Source: Jeongeupia sp. HS-3 (GTDB lineage: Bacteria; Pseudomonadota; Gammaproteobacteria; Burkholderiales; Chitinibacteraceae). Taken from it: DNA of 64,000 nucleotides. The stretch lies in NCBI RefSeq assembly GCF_015140455.1, contig NZ_AP024094.1, forward strand, positions 3,332,566 to 3,396,565. The letters run 5' to 3'. The notes below the pieces were generated by a model that saw nothing but the letters and a program-made list of their open reading frames with translations, was not told where the DNA came from and searched no databases. The position numbers were made by a program, and so were the translations under genes. Shown here in pieces: positions 39,981 to 50,893 of this stretch (position 1 is the first letter of the stretch; the number at the start of each line of letters is the position of its first letter).

Positions 39981-41768
39981 ATGCTCCCAATTTCCCGTTC
40001 CCGCGGATCGCTGCACACCATGCTGGGCTGGCTCAAGCTTGGCAGCCGCGATGCGCAAAGCCGTCGCGTGCTTGAGCTGGCGTTTGATGCTGTGCTGAGT
40101 GTCGATGGCGATGGCCACATTACGCTTTATAACGCAGCCGCCGAGCGCCTGTGGGGATATCGGCCCGACGAGGTGTTCGGCCGCGCCGGGCAGATGCTGT
40201 TGCCGCTGCTGGGCGCAACGGACGATGCGCAGCACCTTGAACAGACGAGCGTTCATGAGGTGCAGATCAATACCAGGGATGGCCGCAAGGTGTGGGTCGG
40301 CGTCTCGCTGGCGCGCGTGCGCGGAAGCTGCGCCTGTACCGCCTTCGTCCGCGATATCAGCGAGGAGCGCAACAGCCGCGAGATCATTTCGCAAACGCTG
40401 GAGCAGGCGCTGGATGCGGTAGTCACCATTGATGAAGACAATAAGGTCACCTTCTTCAATCGTGCCGCCGAATCGCTGTGGGGTTACGCGCGCGCCGAAG
40501 TCATCGGCAATAACGTCAAGATGCTGGTGCCGCATGGCATCCAGTCCGGCCACGATGGTTATGTGAACGCCAACCGCAACACCGGGCAGGACAAGATAGT
40601 CGGCACCAGTCGCGAGGTGCAGATCGAACGCAAGGACGGCGGCAAGGTTTGGGGCAGCCTGTCGCTCTCCAAGGTCAGCGTTGGCGACAAGATCATCTAT
40701 ACCGCCTTCCTCAAGGACATTACCCGCGAGCGCGAAGCGCGCGAGGTGATGAACCAGACGCTGGAGCAGGCACTTGATGCCGTAATCGCGATCGATGGCA
40801 GCAATAACGTCACTTTCTTCAATGCCGCCGCCGAAAAGCTCTGGGGCGTTCGGCGGGAGGAGGTGATAGGTAACAACGTCAAGATGCTGGTGCCGCAGGG
40901 AATACAGGCGAACCACGACCACTATGTGAACGCCAATCGCAGCACCGGGAAGGACAAAATTGTCGGTACCAGTCGCGAGGTCTGCATCGAGCGCCGCGAT
41001 GGCGGCAAGGTGTGGGCCAATCTGACCTTATCCAAGGTGCGCTCGGGTGAGCAGATCAGCTATACCGCCTTCGTCAAGGACATCACCCGCGAACGCGAAG
41101 CGCGCGAAATGATGAACCAGACACTTGAGCAGGCGCTCGACGGGGTGGTGACGATTGATGAGCGCAACAATGTCACGTCGTTTAATGCCGCTGCCGAAAA
41201 GCTCTGGGGCTATGGCCGTGCCGAAGTCATCGGCCAGAACGTCAAGATGCTGGTGCCGCAGGCCATCCAATCCCATCACGATGGTTATCTGCATGCCAAT
41301 CGCAGCACCGGGCAGGACAAAATTGTCGGCACCAGCCGCGAGGTGAGTATCGAGCGCAAGGACGGCGAAAAAATCTGGGGGCAGTTGTCGCTGTCGAAAA
41401 TCCGTCTGGACGGCAAGATCGCTTATACCGCCTTCGTCAAAGACATCACCACCACCCGGCAGGCGCGCGACACCACCGATGCCGCGATGACAGCGGTGTT
41501 GGCCTCCAGTAACCAGATCGGCCAGATTGTTGCGGTGATTGACGGCATTGCGGCGCAAACTAATTTGCTGTCGCTGAATGCCGCGATCGAAGCGGCGCGC
41601 GCGGGTGAAGCCGGGCGCGGTTTTGCCGTGGTTGCCGACGAGGTACGCAATCTGGCGACGCGCTCGGCCGATTCGGCGCGTGAAATCGGCGGCTTGGTCG
41701 ATGAAACCAAGCTACGCATCAATGAGCTGGCGGTGTCGTTGGAGAAGCTCTCGACCGGAAACCATTAG
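39981..41768 (+). CDS. Soluble chemotaxis-type receptor with four PAS domains and a short signalling domain
   Basis: Protein of 595 aa without signal peptide or membrane helix, so cytoplasmic. Four PAS domains occur at about residues 20-130, 138-255, 260-376 and 381-497. Each of the last three contains a variant of [36 protein letters not shown] and a closing YTAFVKDIT (PAC). The C-terminal approximately 95 residues hold only the hairpin tip of an MCP signalling domain ([40 protein letters not shown]); the long methylation helices are missing. It resembles BdlA/Aer-type redox or ligand sensors that act through CheW/CheA. The ATG at 39981 has ggagg 6 nt upstream. Confidence 0.9.
   Translation: MLPISRSRGSLHTMLGWLKLGSRDAQSRRVLELAFDAVLSVDGDGHITLYNAAAERLWGYRPDEVFGRAGQMLLPLLGATDDAQHLEQTSVHEVQINTRDGRKVWVGVSLARVRGSCACTAFVRDISEERNSREIISQTLEQALDAVVTIDEDNKVTFFNRAAESLWGYARAEVIGNNVKMLVPHGIQSGHDGYVNANRNTGQDKIVGTSREVQIERKDGGKVWGSLSLSKVSVGDKIIYTAFLKDITREREAREVMNQTLEQALDAVIAIDGSNNVTFFNAAAEKLWGVRREEVIGNNVKMLVPQGIQANHDHYVNANRSTGKDKIVGTSREVCIERRDGGKVWANLTLSKVRSGEQISYTAFVKDITREREAREMMNQTLEQALDGVVTIDERNNVTSFNAAAEKLWGYGRAEVIGQNVKMLVPQAIQSHHDGYLHANRSTGQDKIVGTSREVSIERKDGEKIWGQLSLSKIRLDGKIAYTAFVKDITTTRQARDTTDAAMTAVLASSNQIGQIVAVIDGIAAQTNLLSLNAAIEAARAGEAGRGFAVVADEVRNLATRSADSAREIGGLVDETKLRINELAVSLEKLSTGNH
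40398..41486 (+). repeat. Three in-frame 363-nt tandem repeats encoding PAS2-PAS4
   Basis: Equivalent codons (the Leu of T-L-E-Q-A-L) fall at 40398, 40761 and 41124, exactly 363 nt (121 codons) apart. The three units are clearly related at DNA and protein level but have diverged. The first PAS domain is more distant. This points to two rounds of internal duplication. Confidence 0.85.
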
Positions 41769-41786
41769 CCGATTACTGCAGCATGC

Positions 41787-41815
41787 AAAACGGACAGCCA
41801 AGGCTGCCCGTTTTT
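41787..41815. terminator. Bidirectional terminator between the receptor gene and lgt
   Basis: AAAACGGACAGCC, loop AA, GGCTGCCCGTTTTT (one mismatch). The A and T runs on opposite sides let it serve the converging lgt gene as well. Confidence 0.85.
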
Positions 41816-41833
41816 GCGTCACCGACCGGATGC

Positions 41834-42685
41834 CTATTTCTGGCGGTTCGATGCCAGCCAGAACAGTACGCCGCCAGCGATGATCATCGGCAAGCTGAGC
41901 CACTGACCCATCGACAGATTGGCCGTCAGCAAGCCGAGGAAGTCATCGGGCTCGCGGGCGAACTCGGCGATGAAGCGGAAAGCGCCATAACCCAGCAGGA
42001 AAACGGCCGACACCTGACCACGATGGCGTGGTTTGGCCGAATACCACCACAGCAGCGCGAACAGCGTGATGCCTTCCAGCGCCAGTTGGTACAGCTGCGA
42101 AGGGTGGCGCGGCAACATGCCGTACTGCGTCAGCCAGTCTTGCCACTGTGGCTTGTCGGCTGCGACGCGGAGATCCTCGGCACGGGCACTGGGGAAACCC
42201 ATCGCCCAGAAGTTCGTCGGCGCAGTGACACGGCCCCACAGTTCACCGTTGATGAAGTTACCGAGCCGCCCAAACGCCAAGCCGATCGGCACCAGCGGTG
42301 CGACGAAATCGGCTACCTCGAAAAAGCGCCGGTTGGTCTTGCGGGCAAACCAGATCATTGCCAGCAGTACACCGAGAAAGCCGCCATGGAACGCCATCCC
42401 GCCTTCCCAGACCTTGAGAATATCCAGCGGGTTGGCGAGATAAAACGCCAGCTTATAGAACAGTACGTAACCCAGTCTGCCGCCAAGGATGACGCCGAGC
42501 ACGCCGTAAAACAGCAGGTCGTCCATCTCCTCGACTTTCCAGCCGCTGGGGTTGCCGCTACGGATGCGCATTCGCCCAAGCAGCAAAAACAGCATGAAGG
42601 CGAGCAGATACATCAAACCGTACCAGTGCACGCCAAAAGAGCCGATCGAAAAGGCGACCGGGCTGAATTGCGGGTGAATCAGCAT
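41834..42685 (-). CDS. lgt: Prolipoprotein diacylglyceryl transferase
   Basis: Inner-membrane enzyme of 283 aa with about seven transmembrane helices. It attaches diacylglycerol from phosphatidylglycerol to the lipobox cysteine of prolipoproteins, the first step of lipoprotein maturation. Motifs: [36 protein letters not shown] with the essential His, and the Lgt signature [18 protein letters not shown], plus [14 protein letters not shown] chose ATG 42685 ([15 protein letters not shown]), matching the family N terminus. It is divergent from ilvD, with 227 nt between the starts. Confidence 0.96.
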   Translation of the reverse strand: MLIHPQFSPVAFSIGSFGVHWYGLMYLLAFMLFLLLGRMRIRSGNPSGWKVEEMDDLLFYGVLGVILGGRLGYVLFYKLAFYLANPLDILKVWEGGMAFHGGFLGVLLAMIWFARKTNRRFFEVADFVAPLVPIGLAFGRLGNFINGELWGRVTAPTNFWAMGFPSARAEDLRVAADKPQWQDWLTQYGMLPRHPSQLYQLALEGITLFALLWWYSAKPRHRGQVSAVFLLGYGAFRFIAEFAREPDDFLGLLTANLSMGQWLSLPMIIAGGVLFWLASNRQK

Positions 42686-42912
42686 TGAAACGCGTCCACG
42701 TTGGAAGAAGGCCCCGATTATAGTCGCGCGCCCCATCGATCCGGTGCAGGATTCGTACCATCGCTGGCGGCCTGCTGGCGGGGGTGAGGATATGAGTTCC
42801 GGTGATCGCCGCTGGCTCGGCGGCTTGCGCCCTGTCGTCTCGACAAGCCCGGCGCGGCGAAATTCGATAGAATCGACGCGTAACCAACCTCGTTGCCGCA
42901 GGCAAAAGAACC

Positions 42913-44769
42913 ATGCCCCAATACCGCTCACATACTTCCACCCACGGTCGCAACATGGCCGGCGCGCGCGCCCTGTGGCGTGCCACCGGTATGAAGGATG
43001 GCGATTTCGGCAAGCCGATCATCGCTATCGCCAACTCGTTCACCCAGTTCGTGCCCGGCCATGTGCATTTGCATAACCTGGGCCAACTGGTCGCGCGCGA
43101 GATCGAAAAGGCCGGCGGCATCGCCAAGGAATTCAACACCATCGCCGTCGACGACGGCATCGCCATGGGCCATGGCGGCATGCTGTACTCGCTGCCGAGC
43201 CGCGATCTGATCGCCGATTCGGTCGAATACATGGTCAATGCCCACTGCGCCGACGCGATCGTGTGCATCTCCAATTGCGACAAGATCACCCCGGGGATGC
43301 TGATGGCCGCGCTGCGGCTGAATGTCCCGGTGATTTTTGTTTCGGGCGGGCCGATGGAAGCCGGCAAGGTCAACTGGAACGGCGAAGTGCGCAAGCTCGA
43401 CCTCGTCGATGCGATGGTCGAAGCCGCCAACGACAAGGTCAGCGATGAAGACGTTGCCGCGATCGAACGCAGCGCCTGCCCGACCTGTGGCTCGTGCTCG
43501 GGCATGTTCACCGCCAACTCGATGAACTGCCTGACCGAAGCGCTGGGCCTGTCGTTGCCGGGCAATGGCTCGATGCTGGCGACGCACGCCGATCGCAAGC
43601 AGCTGTTCCTGCAAGCCGGCCGCACCATCGTTGAACTCGCCAAGCGTTATTACGAGCAGGATGACCACAGCGTGCTGCCGCGCTCGATCGCGACGTATCA
43701 GGCGTTCGAGAATGCGATGAGCCTCGACGTTGCCATGGGCGGCTCGACCAACACCGTGCTGCATTTGCTGGCCGCCGCGCACGAGGCCGGTGTCGATTTC
43801 AAGATGCCCGACATCGATCGCATCAGCCGCCGCGTGCCGTGCCTGGCCAAGGTGGCGCCGGCGACGCAGAAATATCATATGGAAGACGTGCACCGCGCCG
43901 GTGGCGTGATCGCCATCCTCTCCGAGCTCGACCGGGCCGGGCTGATCAACCGCGATGTGTCGACCGTGCATGCGCCGACGATGGGCGAAGGGCTGGCGCA
44001 GTGGGACATCATCCGTAATGGCGACGATAGCCCCGCACGGCTGTTCTATCGCGCCGCGCCGGGCGGCATCTCGACTACGGTGGCGTTCAGCCAGAGCATG
44101 CGCTATCCGGATCTGGATCTGGATCGCGCCGGCGGCTGCATCCGCAACAAGGAAAACGCCTACAGCCAGGATGGCGGCCTCGCGGTGCTGTACGGCAATA
44201 TCGCCGAACGTGGCTGCATCGTTAAAACCGCGGGTGTCGATGACAGTATTCTCAAGTTCACCGGCCGGGCGCGTATCTTCGAAAGCCAGGACGACGCGGT
44301 TGCCAGCATCCTGGCCGATCAAATCGTCGCCGGGGATCTGGTACTGATCCGCTACGAAGGGCCGAAGGGCGGGCCGGGTATGCAGGAGATGCTTTATCCG
44401 ACCTCGTACCTGAAGTCCAAGGGCCTGGGCAAGGAGTGCGCCTTGCTCACCGACGGTCGTTTTTCCGGTGGTACTTCGGGCCTGTCGATCGGTCACGTCA
44501 GCCCGGAAGCGGCCGAAGGCGGCATCATCGGCCTGGCCGAAGAGGGCGATACCATCGAGATCGACATCCCGAACCGCAGCATTCATCTCGCGGTGAGTGA
44601 TGAAGTGCTGGCGCGCCGCCGCGCGGCGATGGAAAGCCGTGGCAAAGATGCCTGGCGGCCGCTTAACCGTGAGCGCTACGTCAGCCCCGCGCTACGCGCC
44701 TATGCGGCCATGACGACCAGCGCAGATACCGGCGCCGTGCGGGATGTGGCCCAAGTGGAACGCAAGTAA
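42913..44769 (+). CDS. ilvD: Dihydroxy-acid dehydratase
   Basis: Fe-S enzyme of 618 aa that dehydrates 2,3-dihydroxyisovalerate and 2,3-dihydroxy-3-methylvalerate in valine and isoleucine synthesis. It is nearly collinear with E. coli IlvD (616 aa): [20 protein letters not shown] at the start, [74 protein letters not shown], and the C-terminal [20 protein letters not shown]. The cluster-binding cysteines lie in the CISNCDK and CPTCGSC segments. ATG 42913 is the only start consistent with the family. A terminator lies 5 nt after the stop. No other ilv gene is nearby. Confidence 0.97.
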   Translation: MPQYRSHTSTHGRNMAGARALWRATGMKDGDFGKPIIAIANSFTQFVPGHVHLHNLGQLVAREIEKAGGIAKEFNTIAVDDGIAMGHGGMLYSLPSRDLIADSVEYMVNAHCADAIVCISNCDKITPGMLMAALRLNVPVIFVSGGPMEAGKVNWNGEVRKLDLVDAMVEAANDKVSDEDVAAIERSACPTCGSCSGMFTANSMNCLTEALGLSLPGNGSMLATHADRKQLFLQAGRTIVELAKRYYEQDDHSVLPRSIATYQAFENAMSLDVAMGGSTNTVLHLLAAAHEAGVDFKMPDIDRISRRVPCLAKVAPATQKYHMEDVHRAGGVIAILSELDRAGLINRDVSTVHAPTMGEGLAQWDIIRNGDDSPARLFYRAAPGGISTTVAFSQSMRYPDLDLDRAGGCIRNKENAYSQDGGLAVLYGNIAERGCIVKTAGVDDSILKFTGRARIFESQDDAVASILADQIVAGDLVLIRYEGPKGGPGMQEMLYPTSYLKSKGLGKECALLTDGRFSGGTSGLSIGHVSPEAAEGGIIGLAEEGDTIEIDIPNRSIHLAVSDEVLARRRAAMESRGKDAWRPLNRERYVSPALRAYAAMTTSADTGAVRDVAQVERK

Positions 44770-44774
44770 GTAGA

Positions 44775-44800
44775 AAAGGCCGGCTTTGCCGGCCTTTCTC
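44775..44800 (+). terminator. Rho-independent terminator after ilvD
   Basis: AAAGGCCGGC (44775-44784), loop TTT, GCCGGCCTTT (44788-44797): a 10-bp perfect stem ending in T residues. Confidence 0.88.
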
Positions 44801-44815
44801 ATGGGAGTGCTGCCG

Positions 44816-45139
44816 ATGGTGGTTGCCAGCGCCGCAATGATCCGGGCCGCGATGCTGACCGTTGTTTGCAAGGTGCCCGAGGGGGCGGTCGCGACTTACG
44901 GCGATATCGCGCGTCTGGCGGGCTTTCCGCGGCATGCGCGCCAGGTGGGCGTGGCGCTGAGGCAGCCCGGTACGGAAGTGCCCTGGCACCGCATCGTCAA
45001 CCACGAAGGCCGGATCAGCAGGCGGGGGCTCGACGGGCACGACGATCTGCAGCGTTATCTCTTGGAGGCGGAAGGGGTCGTCTTCGATGCACAAGGCCGG
45101 ATATCGCTGTCGCAATACCGCTGGGCTACGGCGAGATAA
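44816..45139 (+). CDS. Alkyltransferase-like protein (ATL, MGMT family without the acceptor cysteine)
   Basis: Protein of 107 aa with the DNA-binding domain of O6-alkylguanine-DNA alkyltransferase: VPEGAVATYGDIARLAGFPR, ARQVGVALRQ (the helix-turn-helix with the Arg finger) and VPWHRIVNHEGRIS. The active-site P-C-H-R of true alkyltransferases is replaced by P-W-H-R, so it cannot accept alkyl groups. ATL proteins bind O6-alkylguanine lesions and hand them to nucleotide excision repair. I chose ATG 44816, with gggag 8 nt upstream; an ATG at 44801 would add five residues. It starts 46 nt after ilvD, beyond a terminator. Confidence 0.93.
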   Translation: MVVASAAMIRAAMLTVVCKVPEGAVATYGDIARLAGFPRHARQVGVALRQPGTEVPWHRIVNHEGRISRRGLDGHDDLQRYLLEAEGVVFDAQGRISLSQYRWATAR

Positions 45140-45160
45140 GGTTTTATCCGCACGGAAATG

Positions 45161-45193
45161 AAAAAAGCCGCTTCGTGGGAAGCGGCTTTTTGA
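45161..45193. terminator. Bidirectional terminator between the ATL gene and tRNA-Phe
   Basis: AAAAAAGCCGCTT, a 6-nt loop, AAGCGGCTTTTT. The stem AAGCCGCTT/AAGCGGCTT is perfect. It ends the tRNA-Phe transcript on the minus strand and the ATL transcript on the plus strand. Confidence 0.92.
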
Positions 45194-45197
45194 ATTC

Positions 45198-45273
45198 TGG
45201 TGGCCAGTCGCGGAATCGAACCACGGACACGCGGATTTTCAATCCGCTGCTCTACCAACTGAGCTAACTGGCC
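45198..45273 (-). tRNA. tRNA-Phe (GAA)
   Basis: A 76-nt cloverleaf with encoded CCA. The acceptor stem GGCCAGT pairs with ACTGGCC. The anticodon loop TTGAAAA between stems GCGGA and TCCGC gives anticodon GAA. The T-arm contains GGTTCGATTCC. Confidence 0.98.
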
Positions 45274-45287
45274 AACCAAGGAGACGA

Positions 45288-45316
45288 ATTAAACACTACC
45301 TTGATTGAGCCGTCAA
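45288..45316 (-). promoter_or_regulatory. Promoter of tRNA-Phe
   Basis: On the minus strand TTGACG (45316-45311) and TTTAAT (45293-45288) are 17 nt apart, each five of six to consensus. Transcription would start about 8 nt before the mature tRNA 5' end. Confidence 0.8.
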
Positions 45317-45783
45317 TACCTTTTTTGAAAATAGATTTCTGCGGCGTTGGAATGGGCTGTCTCATTCGGCTTGGCTTGCATTTCCACTGTTGGGGTGCGC
45401 TTCCTGCCTCTTGCCGTGCCGAGCTTTGATGGGTCGTCTGATGGGGTCAGATATCGATGCTTGTGGGTTGAGTGCCGGACTGTTCTGGTGCGCCATATTG
45501 ATGGACTGGGAATGCCGGTTGCGGCAGGGGTATATATAAGGCGCGGCTGGTTTGGGGTGGCGTTGGCCGTGATTGGGGTCGAAAAGTGGTGCGTTAGAGG
45601 GGGGGGTAATCACCTGATTACATCTGGATGCATCCCGCGTGCCCTGTTTCTGTTTGCACCAATTCCGTCTTTGTGCGGCCCGATTGTCACGTTGAGCGTC
45701 GAGATTTTATAAAAAAGTAATAAAAATTTCCTTTTTTTTTCAATGGGATGTGGATGTTTGTCTGTTTTTTGCCTGGAAGGTGT
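45317..45783. other. Gene-free AT-richer stretch between two tRNA transcription units
   Basis: About 470 nt in which I see no supported gene, RNA or repeat. A 121-codon frame at 45347-45712 has only a TTG start, no ribosome binding site and no family resemblance. Simple-sequence patches occur (an 8-9 nt G run near 45600, a T-run near 45735). This is probably an upstream region for the strong tRNA/tuf promoter. Confidence 0.6.
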
Positions 45784-45812
45784 TTGACAGGGGTGTGTTC
45801 ATCGCTCATACT
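45784..45812 (+). promoter_or_regulatory. Promoter of the tRNA-Tyr/Gly/Thr-tuf operon
   Basis: A perfect TTGACA (45784-45789) and CATACT (45807-45812) with 17-nt spacing are followed by a GC-rich discriminator (gcgcag), as in stringently controlled stable-RNA promoters. The first tRNA begins 14 nt after the -10 element. Confidence 0.8.
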
Positions 45813-45825
45813 GCGCAGCTCATCC

Positions 45826-45911
45826 GGTGGGGTGGCCGAGTGGTTAATGGCAGCAGACTGTAAATCTGCCCTCTAACGAGTACGCTGGTTCGAATCCAGC
45901 CCCCACCACCA
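45826..45911 (+). tRNA. tRNA-Tyr (GTA)
   Basis: An 86-nt class II tRNA with a long variable arm and encoded CCA. The acceptor stem GGTGGGG pairs with CCCCACC. The anticodon loop CTGTAAA between GCAGA and TCTGC gives GTA. Confidence 0.98.
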
Positions 45912-45970
45912 GAATTAAGTAGTGCGGTAGTGAAGAGCGTTGTTGGCTTAGTTGTTTGGCTTAGTTCCCG

Positions 45971-46044
45971 GCGGGTGTAGCTCAATGGTAGAGCAGAAGC
46001 CTTCCAAGCTTATGACGAGGGTTCGATTCCCTTCACCCGCTCCA
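45971..46044 (+). tRNA. tRNA-Gly (TCC)
   Basis: 74 nt with encoded CCA. The acceptor stem GCGGGTG pairs with CACCCGC. The anticodon region CCTTCCAAG gives TCC. Confidence 0.97.
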
Positions 46045-46055
46045 AAGAGTTTGAC

Positions 46056-46130
<75 letters not shown>

Positions 46131-46173
46131 GTTGCGCTTGTATATTTCATTCTTGAATCCTTAGGGAAATATC

Positions 46174-47364
<1,191 letters not shown>

Positions 47365-47412
47365 GTAATTTACATGAGGGCATGGTGCTGATATAGTGCT
47401 GTGCTTCCCCGT

Positions 47413-47488
47413 AGGCGAGTAGCTCAATTGGTAGAGCACCGGTCTCCAAAACCGGGGGTTGGGGGTTCGAGACCCTCCTCGCCTGCCA
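47413..47488 (+). tRNA. tRNA-Trp (CCA)
   Basis: 76 nt with encoded CCA. The acceptor stem AGGCGAG pairs with CTCGCCT. The anticodon loop CTCCAAA between CCGGT and ACCGG gives CCA. It lies between tuf and secE as in many proteobacteria. Confidence 0.98.
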
Positions 47489-47502
47489 CGGTCAAAAATC
47501 AG

Positions 47503-47535
47503 AGCCGTTTCCGCAGGGGACGGCTTTGTTTTATT
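47503..47535 (+). terminator. Terminator or attenuator between tRNA-Trp and secE
   Basis: AGCCGTTTCC (47503-47512), loop GCA, GGGGACGGCT (47516-47525, two T-G pairs), then TTGTTTTATTTG. It probably lowers read-through from the tRNA-tuf unit into secE-nusG. Confidence 0.75.
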
Positions 47536-47554
47536 TGTTGTCCGAATCAGGATT

Positions 47555-47908
47555 ATGGAAAGCTTCGACAAAATCAAGGTCGTGGCAGCGTTGCTGCTCG
47601 TGGTCGTAGGTATTGCTGGTTACTATGTGGTGCCGGCTGACCAGGGGGTGCTGCGCGTGCTGTGCGTGGTGCTGGGTTTGGTGATGGCCGGAGCGATGCT
47701 CTGGTTTTCTGCGCTTGGGCGCCGCTTCGTGGACTATGCGCGCGACTCGATCAAAGAGGCGCAAAAAGTGGTCTGGCCGACTCGTAAAGAGACTTGGCAG
47801 CTCACTGGTGTGGTCTTTTTGTTTGTGGGTGTGCTGGCCTTGTTTATGTGGGCGGTCGACTCGGGCTTGGCCTGGGTGTTCTACGACCTGGTCCTCGGGC
47901 GCGGATAA
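47555..47908 (+). CDS. secE: Preprotein translocase subunit SecE
   Basis: Inner-membrane protein of 117 aa, a component of the SecYEG channel. Three hydrophobic segments are visible (about residues 8-27, 31-52 and 85-110), as in the three-helix proteobacterial SecE. The conserved cytoplasmic amphipathic region [20 protein letters not shown] precedes the last helix. The ATG at 47555 follows aggat and gives the family start MESFDKIK. nusG follows 20 nt downstream. Confidence 0.96.
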   Translation: MESFDKIKVVAALLLVVVGIAGYYVVPADQGVLRVLCVVLGLVMAGAMLWFSALGRRFVDYARDSIKEAQKVVWPTRKETWQLTGVVFLFVGVLALFMWAVDSGLAWVFYDLVLGRG

Positions 47909-47928
47909 GTAGGATAGCGGAGTCATAC

Positions 47929-48462
47929 ATGGGAATGCGTTGGTACGTTGTGCATGCGTACTCGGGTTTTGAGAAGAGCGTGCAGAAGGCATTGAAAGAG
48001 CGTATCGAGCGTGCGGACATGCAGCATATGTTCGGGCAGATTCTCGTGCCGGTTGAGGAAGTGGTCGAGATCAAGGCTGGTCGCAAGGCTTTGACCGAGC
48101 GCAAGTTCTTCCCGGGGTATGTGCTCGTCGAGATGGAAATGGCCGACGATACTTGGCACTTGGTTAAGTCGACGCCGAAAGTAACCGGGTTTATCGGTGG
48201 TTCCGGTAATCGTCCGTCGCCTATTTCGCAGCGCGAAGTCGATGCGATCATGCAGCAGATGCAAGAGGGCGTTGAAAAGCCGCGTCCTAAGGTGCTGTTT
48301 GAGGTGGGTGAGGTCTTGCGTGTGACCGATGGTCCGTTCGTGGATTTCAACGCTACGGTCGAAGATGTCGATTACGACAAGAGTCGCCTCAAGGTGTCCG
48401 TGCTGATCTTTGGTCGCGCTACGCCGGTTGATGTGGATTTTGCCCAGGTCGAGAAGGTTTGA
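47929..48462 (+). CDS. nusG: Transcription termination/antitermination factor NusG
   Basis: Protein of 177 aa. The NGN domain comprises residues 1 to about 115 ([45 protein letters not shown]). The C-terminal KOW domain includes [20 protein letters not shown]. It binds RNA polymerase, Rho and ribosomal protein S10. The ATG at 47929 has ggag 7 nt upstream; the start MGMRWYVV is two residues longer than a possible ATG at 47935. Probably co-transcribed with secE and the ribosomal protein genes downstream. Confidence 0.98.
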   Translation: MGMRWYVVHAYSGFEKSVQKALKERIERADMQHMFGQILVPVEEVVEIKAGRKALTERKFFPGYVLVEMEMADDTWHLVKSTPKVTGFIGGSGNRPSPISQREVDAIMQQMQEGVEKPRPKVLFEVGEVLRVTDGPFVDFNATVEDVDYDKSRLKVSVLIFGRATPVDVDFAQVEKV

Positions 48463-48547
48463 TCTGGTTTAGTGCCGGATCTTGATCCGGTTGTAGTCGG
48501 GGAGCGGACCTTTGGGTCTGCGCTTGACCCATTTCAGGAGTTAAATC

Positions 48548-48979
48548 ATGGCAAAGAAGATTATTGGCTATATCAAGCTGCAAGTGCCAGCTGGTAAAGC
48601 AAACCCGTCGCCGCCTATCGGCCCGGCACTTGGTCAGCGTGGCCTGAATATCATGGAATTCTGCAAGGCGTTCAACGCGCAGACCCAGGGTATTGAGCCA
48701 GGTCTGCCGATTCCGGTGGTGATCACCGCTTTTGCGGATAAGTCCTTCACCTTTGTGATGAAGAGCCCGCCTGCAACCATTCTGCTGAAGAAGGCTGCCG
48801 GCATTCAAAAGGGTTCGCCGCGTCCACATACCGACAAGGTCGGCAAGGTGACTCGCGCTCAGCTCGAAGAAATCGTAAAGACCAAGCAGGCGGATCTGAC
48901 CGCTGCTGATATGGACGCAGCCGTGCGTATTATCGCCGGTTCGGCCCGTTCGATGGGTCTTGAAGTGGAGGGCGTGTAA
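48548..48979 (+). CDS. rplK: 50S ribosomal protein L11
   Basis: Protein of 143 aa, part of the GTPase-associated centre and needed for RelA activation. Signatures: [57 protein letters not shown], and the C-terminal [17 protein letters not shown]. The length matches E. coli L11 (142). The ATG follows caggagttaaatc. The rplA start directly follows the stop codon. Confidence 0.99.
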   Translation: MAKKIIGYIKLQVPAGKANPSPPIGPALGQRGLNIMEFCKAFNAQTQGIEPGLPIPVVITAFADKSFTFVMKSPPATILLKKAAGIQKGSPRPHTDKVGKVTRAQLEEIVKTKQADLTAADMDAAVRIIAGSARSMGLEVEGV

Positions 48980-49675
48980 ATGGCTAAGGTTTCCAAGCGT
49001 CTCGCCGCTCTGAAGGCGAGCGTTGATCGTAACAAGCTGTATGCCCTTGATGAAGCACTGGTGCTCGTCAAGGGTGCGGCTACCGCCAAGTTCAACGAGT
49101 CGATCGACGTGTCGGTCAATCTCGGTGTTGATGCACGTAAGTCGGACCAGGTTGTTCGTGGTTCGGTCGTGCTGCCTAAGGGCACTGGCAAGTCGGTGCG
49201 CGTTGCTGTGTTCGCTCAAGGCGCAAACGCCGAAGCGGCCAAGGCAGCCGGTGCTGAAGTCGTTGGTTTCGAAGACCTGGCCGAACAAATCAAGGCAGGC
49301 AATCTCGATTTCGATATCGTGATCGCTTCGCCGGACGCAATGCGTATTGTCGGTCAGCTCGGTCAGATTCTTGGCCCACGCGGCCTGATGCCGAACCCGA
49401 AGGTCGGTACCGTGACCCCGAACGTTGCTGAGGCCGTGAAGAACGCCAAGGCTGGTCAGGTTCAATACCGTACTGACAAGGGTGGCATCATTCACGCAAC
49501 CATCGGTCGCGCTTCGTTTGAAGCCGCAGATCTGAAGGCCAACCTGGTTGCGCTGGTCGAGGCGCTGCAAAAAGCCAAGCCGGCTTCGAGCAAGGGCGTG
49601 TATCTGAAGAAGATCGCTGTCTCGTGCACGATGGGTGTTGGCGTTCGCGTCGACGCTGGCTCGCTGGCACAGTAA
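48980..49675 (+). CDS. rplA: 50S ribosomal protein L1
   Basis: Protein of 231 aa that forms the mobile L1 stalk and, in other bacteria, represses its own mRNA by binding near rplK. Signatures: [40 protein letters not shown] and [20 protein letters not shown]. The ATG abuts the rplK stop codon, so translation is coupled. A leader region with regulatory stems separates it from rplJ. Confidence 0.99.
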   Translation: MAKVSKRLAALKASVDRNKLYALDEALVLVKGAATAKFNESIDVSVNLGVDARKSDQVVRGSVVLPKGTGKSVRVAVFAQGANAEAAKAAGAEVVGFEDLAEQIKAGNLDFDIVIASPDAMRIVGQLGQILGPRGLMPNPKVGTVTPNVAEAVKNAKAGQVQYRTDKGGIIHATIGRASFEAADLKANLVALVEALQKAKPASSKGVYLKKIAVSCTMGVGVRVDAGSLAQ

Positions 49676-49686
49676 AGAACTTTGGG

Positions 49687-49714
49687 CCTACTCCGGTGCT
49701 TGCACCGGAGTAGG
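49687..49714 (+). other. Perfect 13-bp hairpin after rplA
   Basis: CCTACTCCGGTGC (49687-49699), loop TT, GCACCGGAGTAGG (49702-49714). No T-tract follows. Probably an RNA-processing or pausing element between the L11 and L10 units of the operon. Confidence 0.7.
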
Positions 49715-49724
49715 GTAGTCAAAG

Positions 49725-49880
49725 ACCGTAGGTGCAGTTCGCTGCTTAATGACCGGTTCGCCGGGGACCTACGCAGACGGTGTACCCAATCTGGATTTGG
49801 CCTGCGGCGCACGCCGTGGGTTTCCTGAAAGAAAGGTCGCCGTTGGGTGGTGTGGTTTTGCCATGCCAAACATCTCGTAA
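49725..49880 (+). promoter_or_regulatory. Probable L10 (rplJ) autoregulatory mRNA leader
   Basis: The long untranslated stretch before rplJ contains complementary arms GACCGTAGGT (49725-49734) and ACCTACGC (49768-49775), with a branching stem around GACCGGTTCGCCGG. In location and layout this resembles the L10 leader bound by the L10-L12 complex. I identified it by position and arms only; the kink-turn was not modelled. Confidence 0.55.
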
Positions 49881-49892
49881 AGGAGGTAGACC

Positions 49893-50420
49893 TTGAGTCT
49901 CAATCTCGAAGACAAGAAGGCCGTCGTAGCTGAGATTTCGGCAGTAGTTGCCAAATCCCAGACCATCGTCGTCGCTGAGTATCGGGGTGTCGGGGTTGCC
50001 AGCTTGACTCTGTTGCGCAAGCAAGCGCGCGAGTCCGGTGTGTATCTGCGTGTTCTGAAGAATACGCTGGCACGCCGCGCGGTTGAAGGTACAGCATTTG
50101 CCGGTTTGGCTGACCATATGGTCGGTCCGCTGGTTTATGGCATGTCCGAAGACCCGGTTGCTGCAGCCAAGGTGCTGAACGACTTTGCCAAGAAAGATGA
50201 CAAGATCGTCATCAAGGCGGGTTCGTATGAAGGTCAGGTGATGGACAAGGCCGGTGTTGCCGCGCTGGCGTCGATCCCGAGCCGCGAAGAGCTGCTGTCG
50301 AAGCTGCTCTACGTCATGCAAGCTCCGCTGGCTGGCTTTGCGCGTGGCCTCGCCGCGTTGGCAGAGAAGAAGCAAGCCGACGCTGGTGTTCCGGCCGAAG
50401 CTGCTCCAGTCGAAGCATAA
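49893..50420 (+). CDS. rplJ: 50S ribosomal protein L10
   Basis: Protein of 175 aa that anchors the L7/L12 stalk on the ribosome. Signatures: [40 protein letters not shown] and [17 protein letters not shown]. The start codon is TTG at 49893, preceded by a strong aggaggtagacc. No ATG or GTG gives the conserved N terminus, so the rare start is likely genuine; weak initiation suits an autoregulated gene. The C-terminal helix ([18 protein letters not shown]) binds L12. Confidence 0.98.
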   Translation: MSLNLEDKKAVVAEISAVVAKSQTIVVAEYRGVGVASLTLLRKQARESGVYLRVLKNTLARRAVEGTAFAGLADHMVGPLVYGMSEDPVAAAKVLNDFAKKDDKIVIKAGSYEGQVMDKAGVAALASIPSREELLSKLLYVMQAPLAGFARGLAALAEKKQADAGVPAEAAPVEA

Positions 50421-50471
50421 TCGCTTCCCGATTCCTTACTAATTCGAAAAGATTTTCAGGAGTATTTACAA

Positions 50472-50840
50472 ATGGCTCTGTCCAAAGAAGATATCCTCGA
50501 AGCCGTTGCTGGCTTGACCGTGATGGAACTGAACGACCTGGTTAAGGCGTTCGAAGAAAAGTTCGGCGTGTCCGCTGCTGCTGTTGCAGTTGCTGGTCCG
50601 GCTGCCGCTGCTGCTGCCGTTGAAGAGAAGACCGAATTCGACGTCATCCTGACCGGCGCTGGCGCTAACAAGGTTGGCACCATCAAGATCGTTCGCGAAC
50701 TGACCGGCCTGGGCCTGAAAGAAGCCAAGGATCTGGTTGATGGCGCACCGAAGGCTGTGAAGGAAGGCATCTCCAAGGCTGATGCTGAAGCTATGGTGAA
50801 GAAGCTGGTCGAAGCAGGTGCTACTGCTGAGATGAAGTAA
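50472..50840 (+). CDS. rplL: 50S ribosomal protein L7/L12
   Basis: Protein of 122 aa, the multi-copy stalk protein that recruits elongation-factor GTPases. N-terminal dimerisation part ([20 protein letters not shown]), an Ala/Val-rich hinge at about residues 35-52, and the C-terminal domain with [20 protein letters not shown] and [19 protein letters not shown]. Start ATG 50472 follows caggagtatttacaa. An attenuator stem follows before rpoB. Confidence 0.99.
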   Translation: MALSKEDILEAVAGLTVMELNDLVKAFEEKFGVSAAAVAVAGPAAAAAAVEEKTEFDVILTGAGANKVGTIKIVRELTGLGLKEAKDLVDGAPKAVKEGISKADAEAMVKKLVEAGATAEMK

Positions 50841-50864
50841 TCGCTAACGCGATTGCTCAAAATA

Positions 50865-50893
50865 GGCAGGCGGAGGAATCCGCCTGCCATTTT
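50865..50893 (+). terminator. Attenuator between rplL and rpoB
   Basis: GGCAGGCGGA (50865-50874), loop GGAA, TCCGCCTGCC (50879-50888), then ATTTTG. A 10-bp perfect stem with a modest T-tract. In other bacteria a partial terminator here reduces rpoBC expression relative to the ribosomal genes. Confidence 0.8.

Noticed and set aside
45347..45712. A 121-codon frame in the gap before tRNA-Tyr
   Set aside because: TTG start, no ribosome binding site, composition unlike the neighbouring genes and no recognisable domain.
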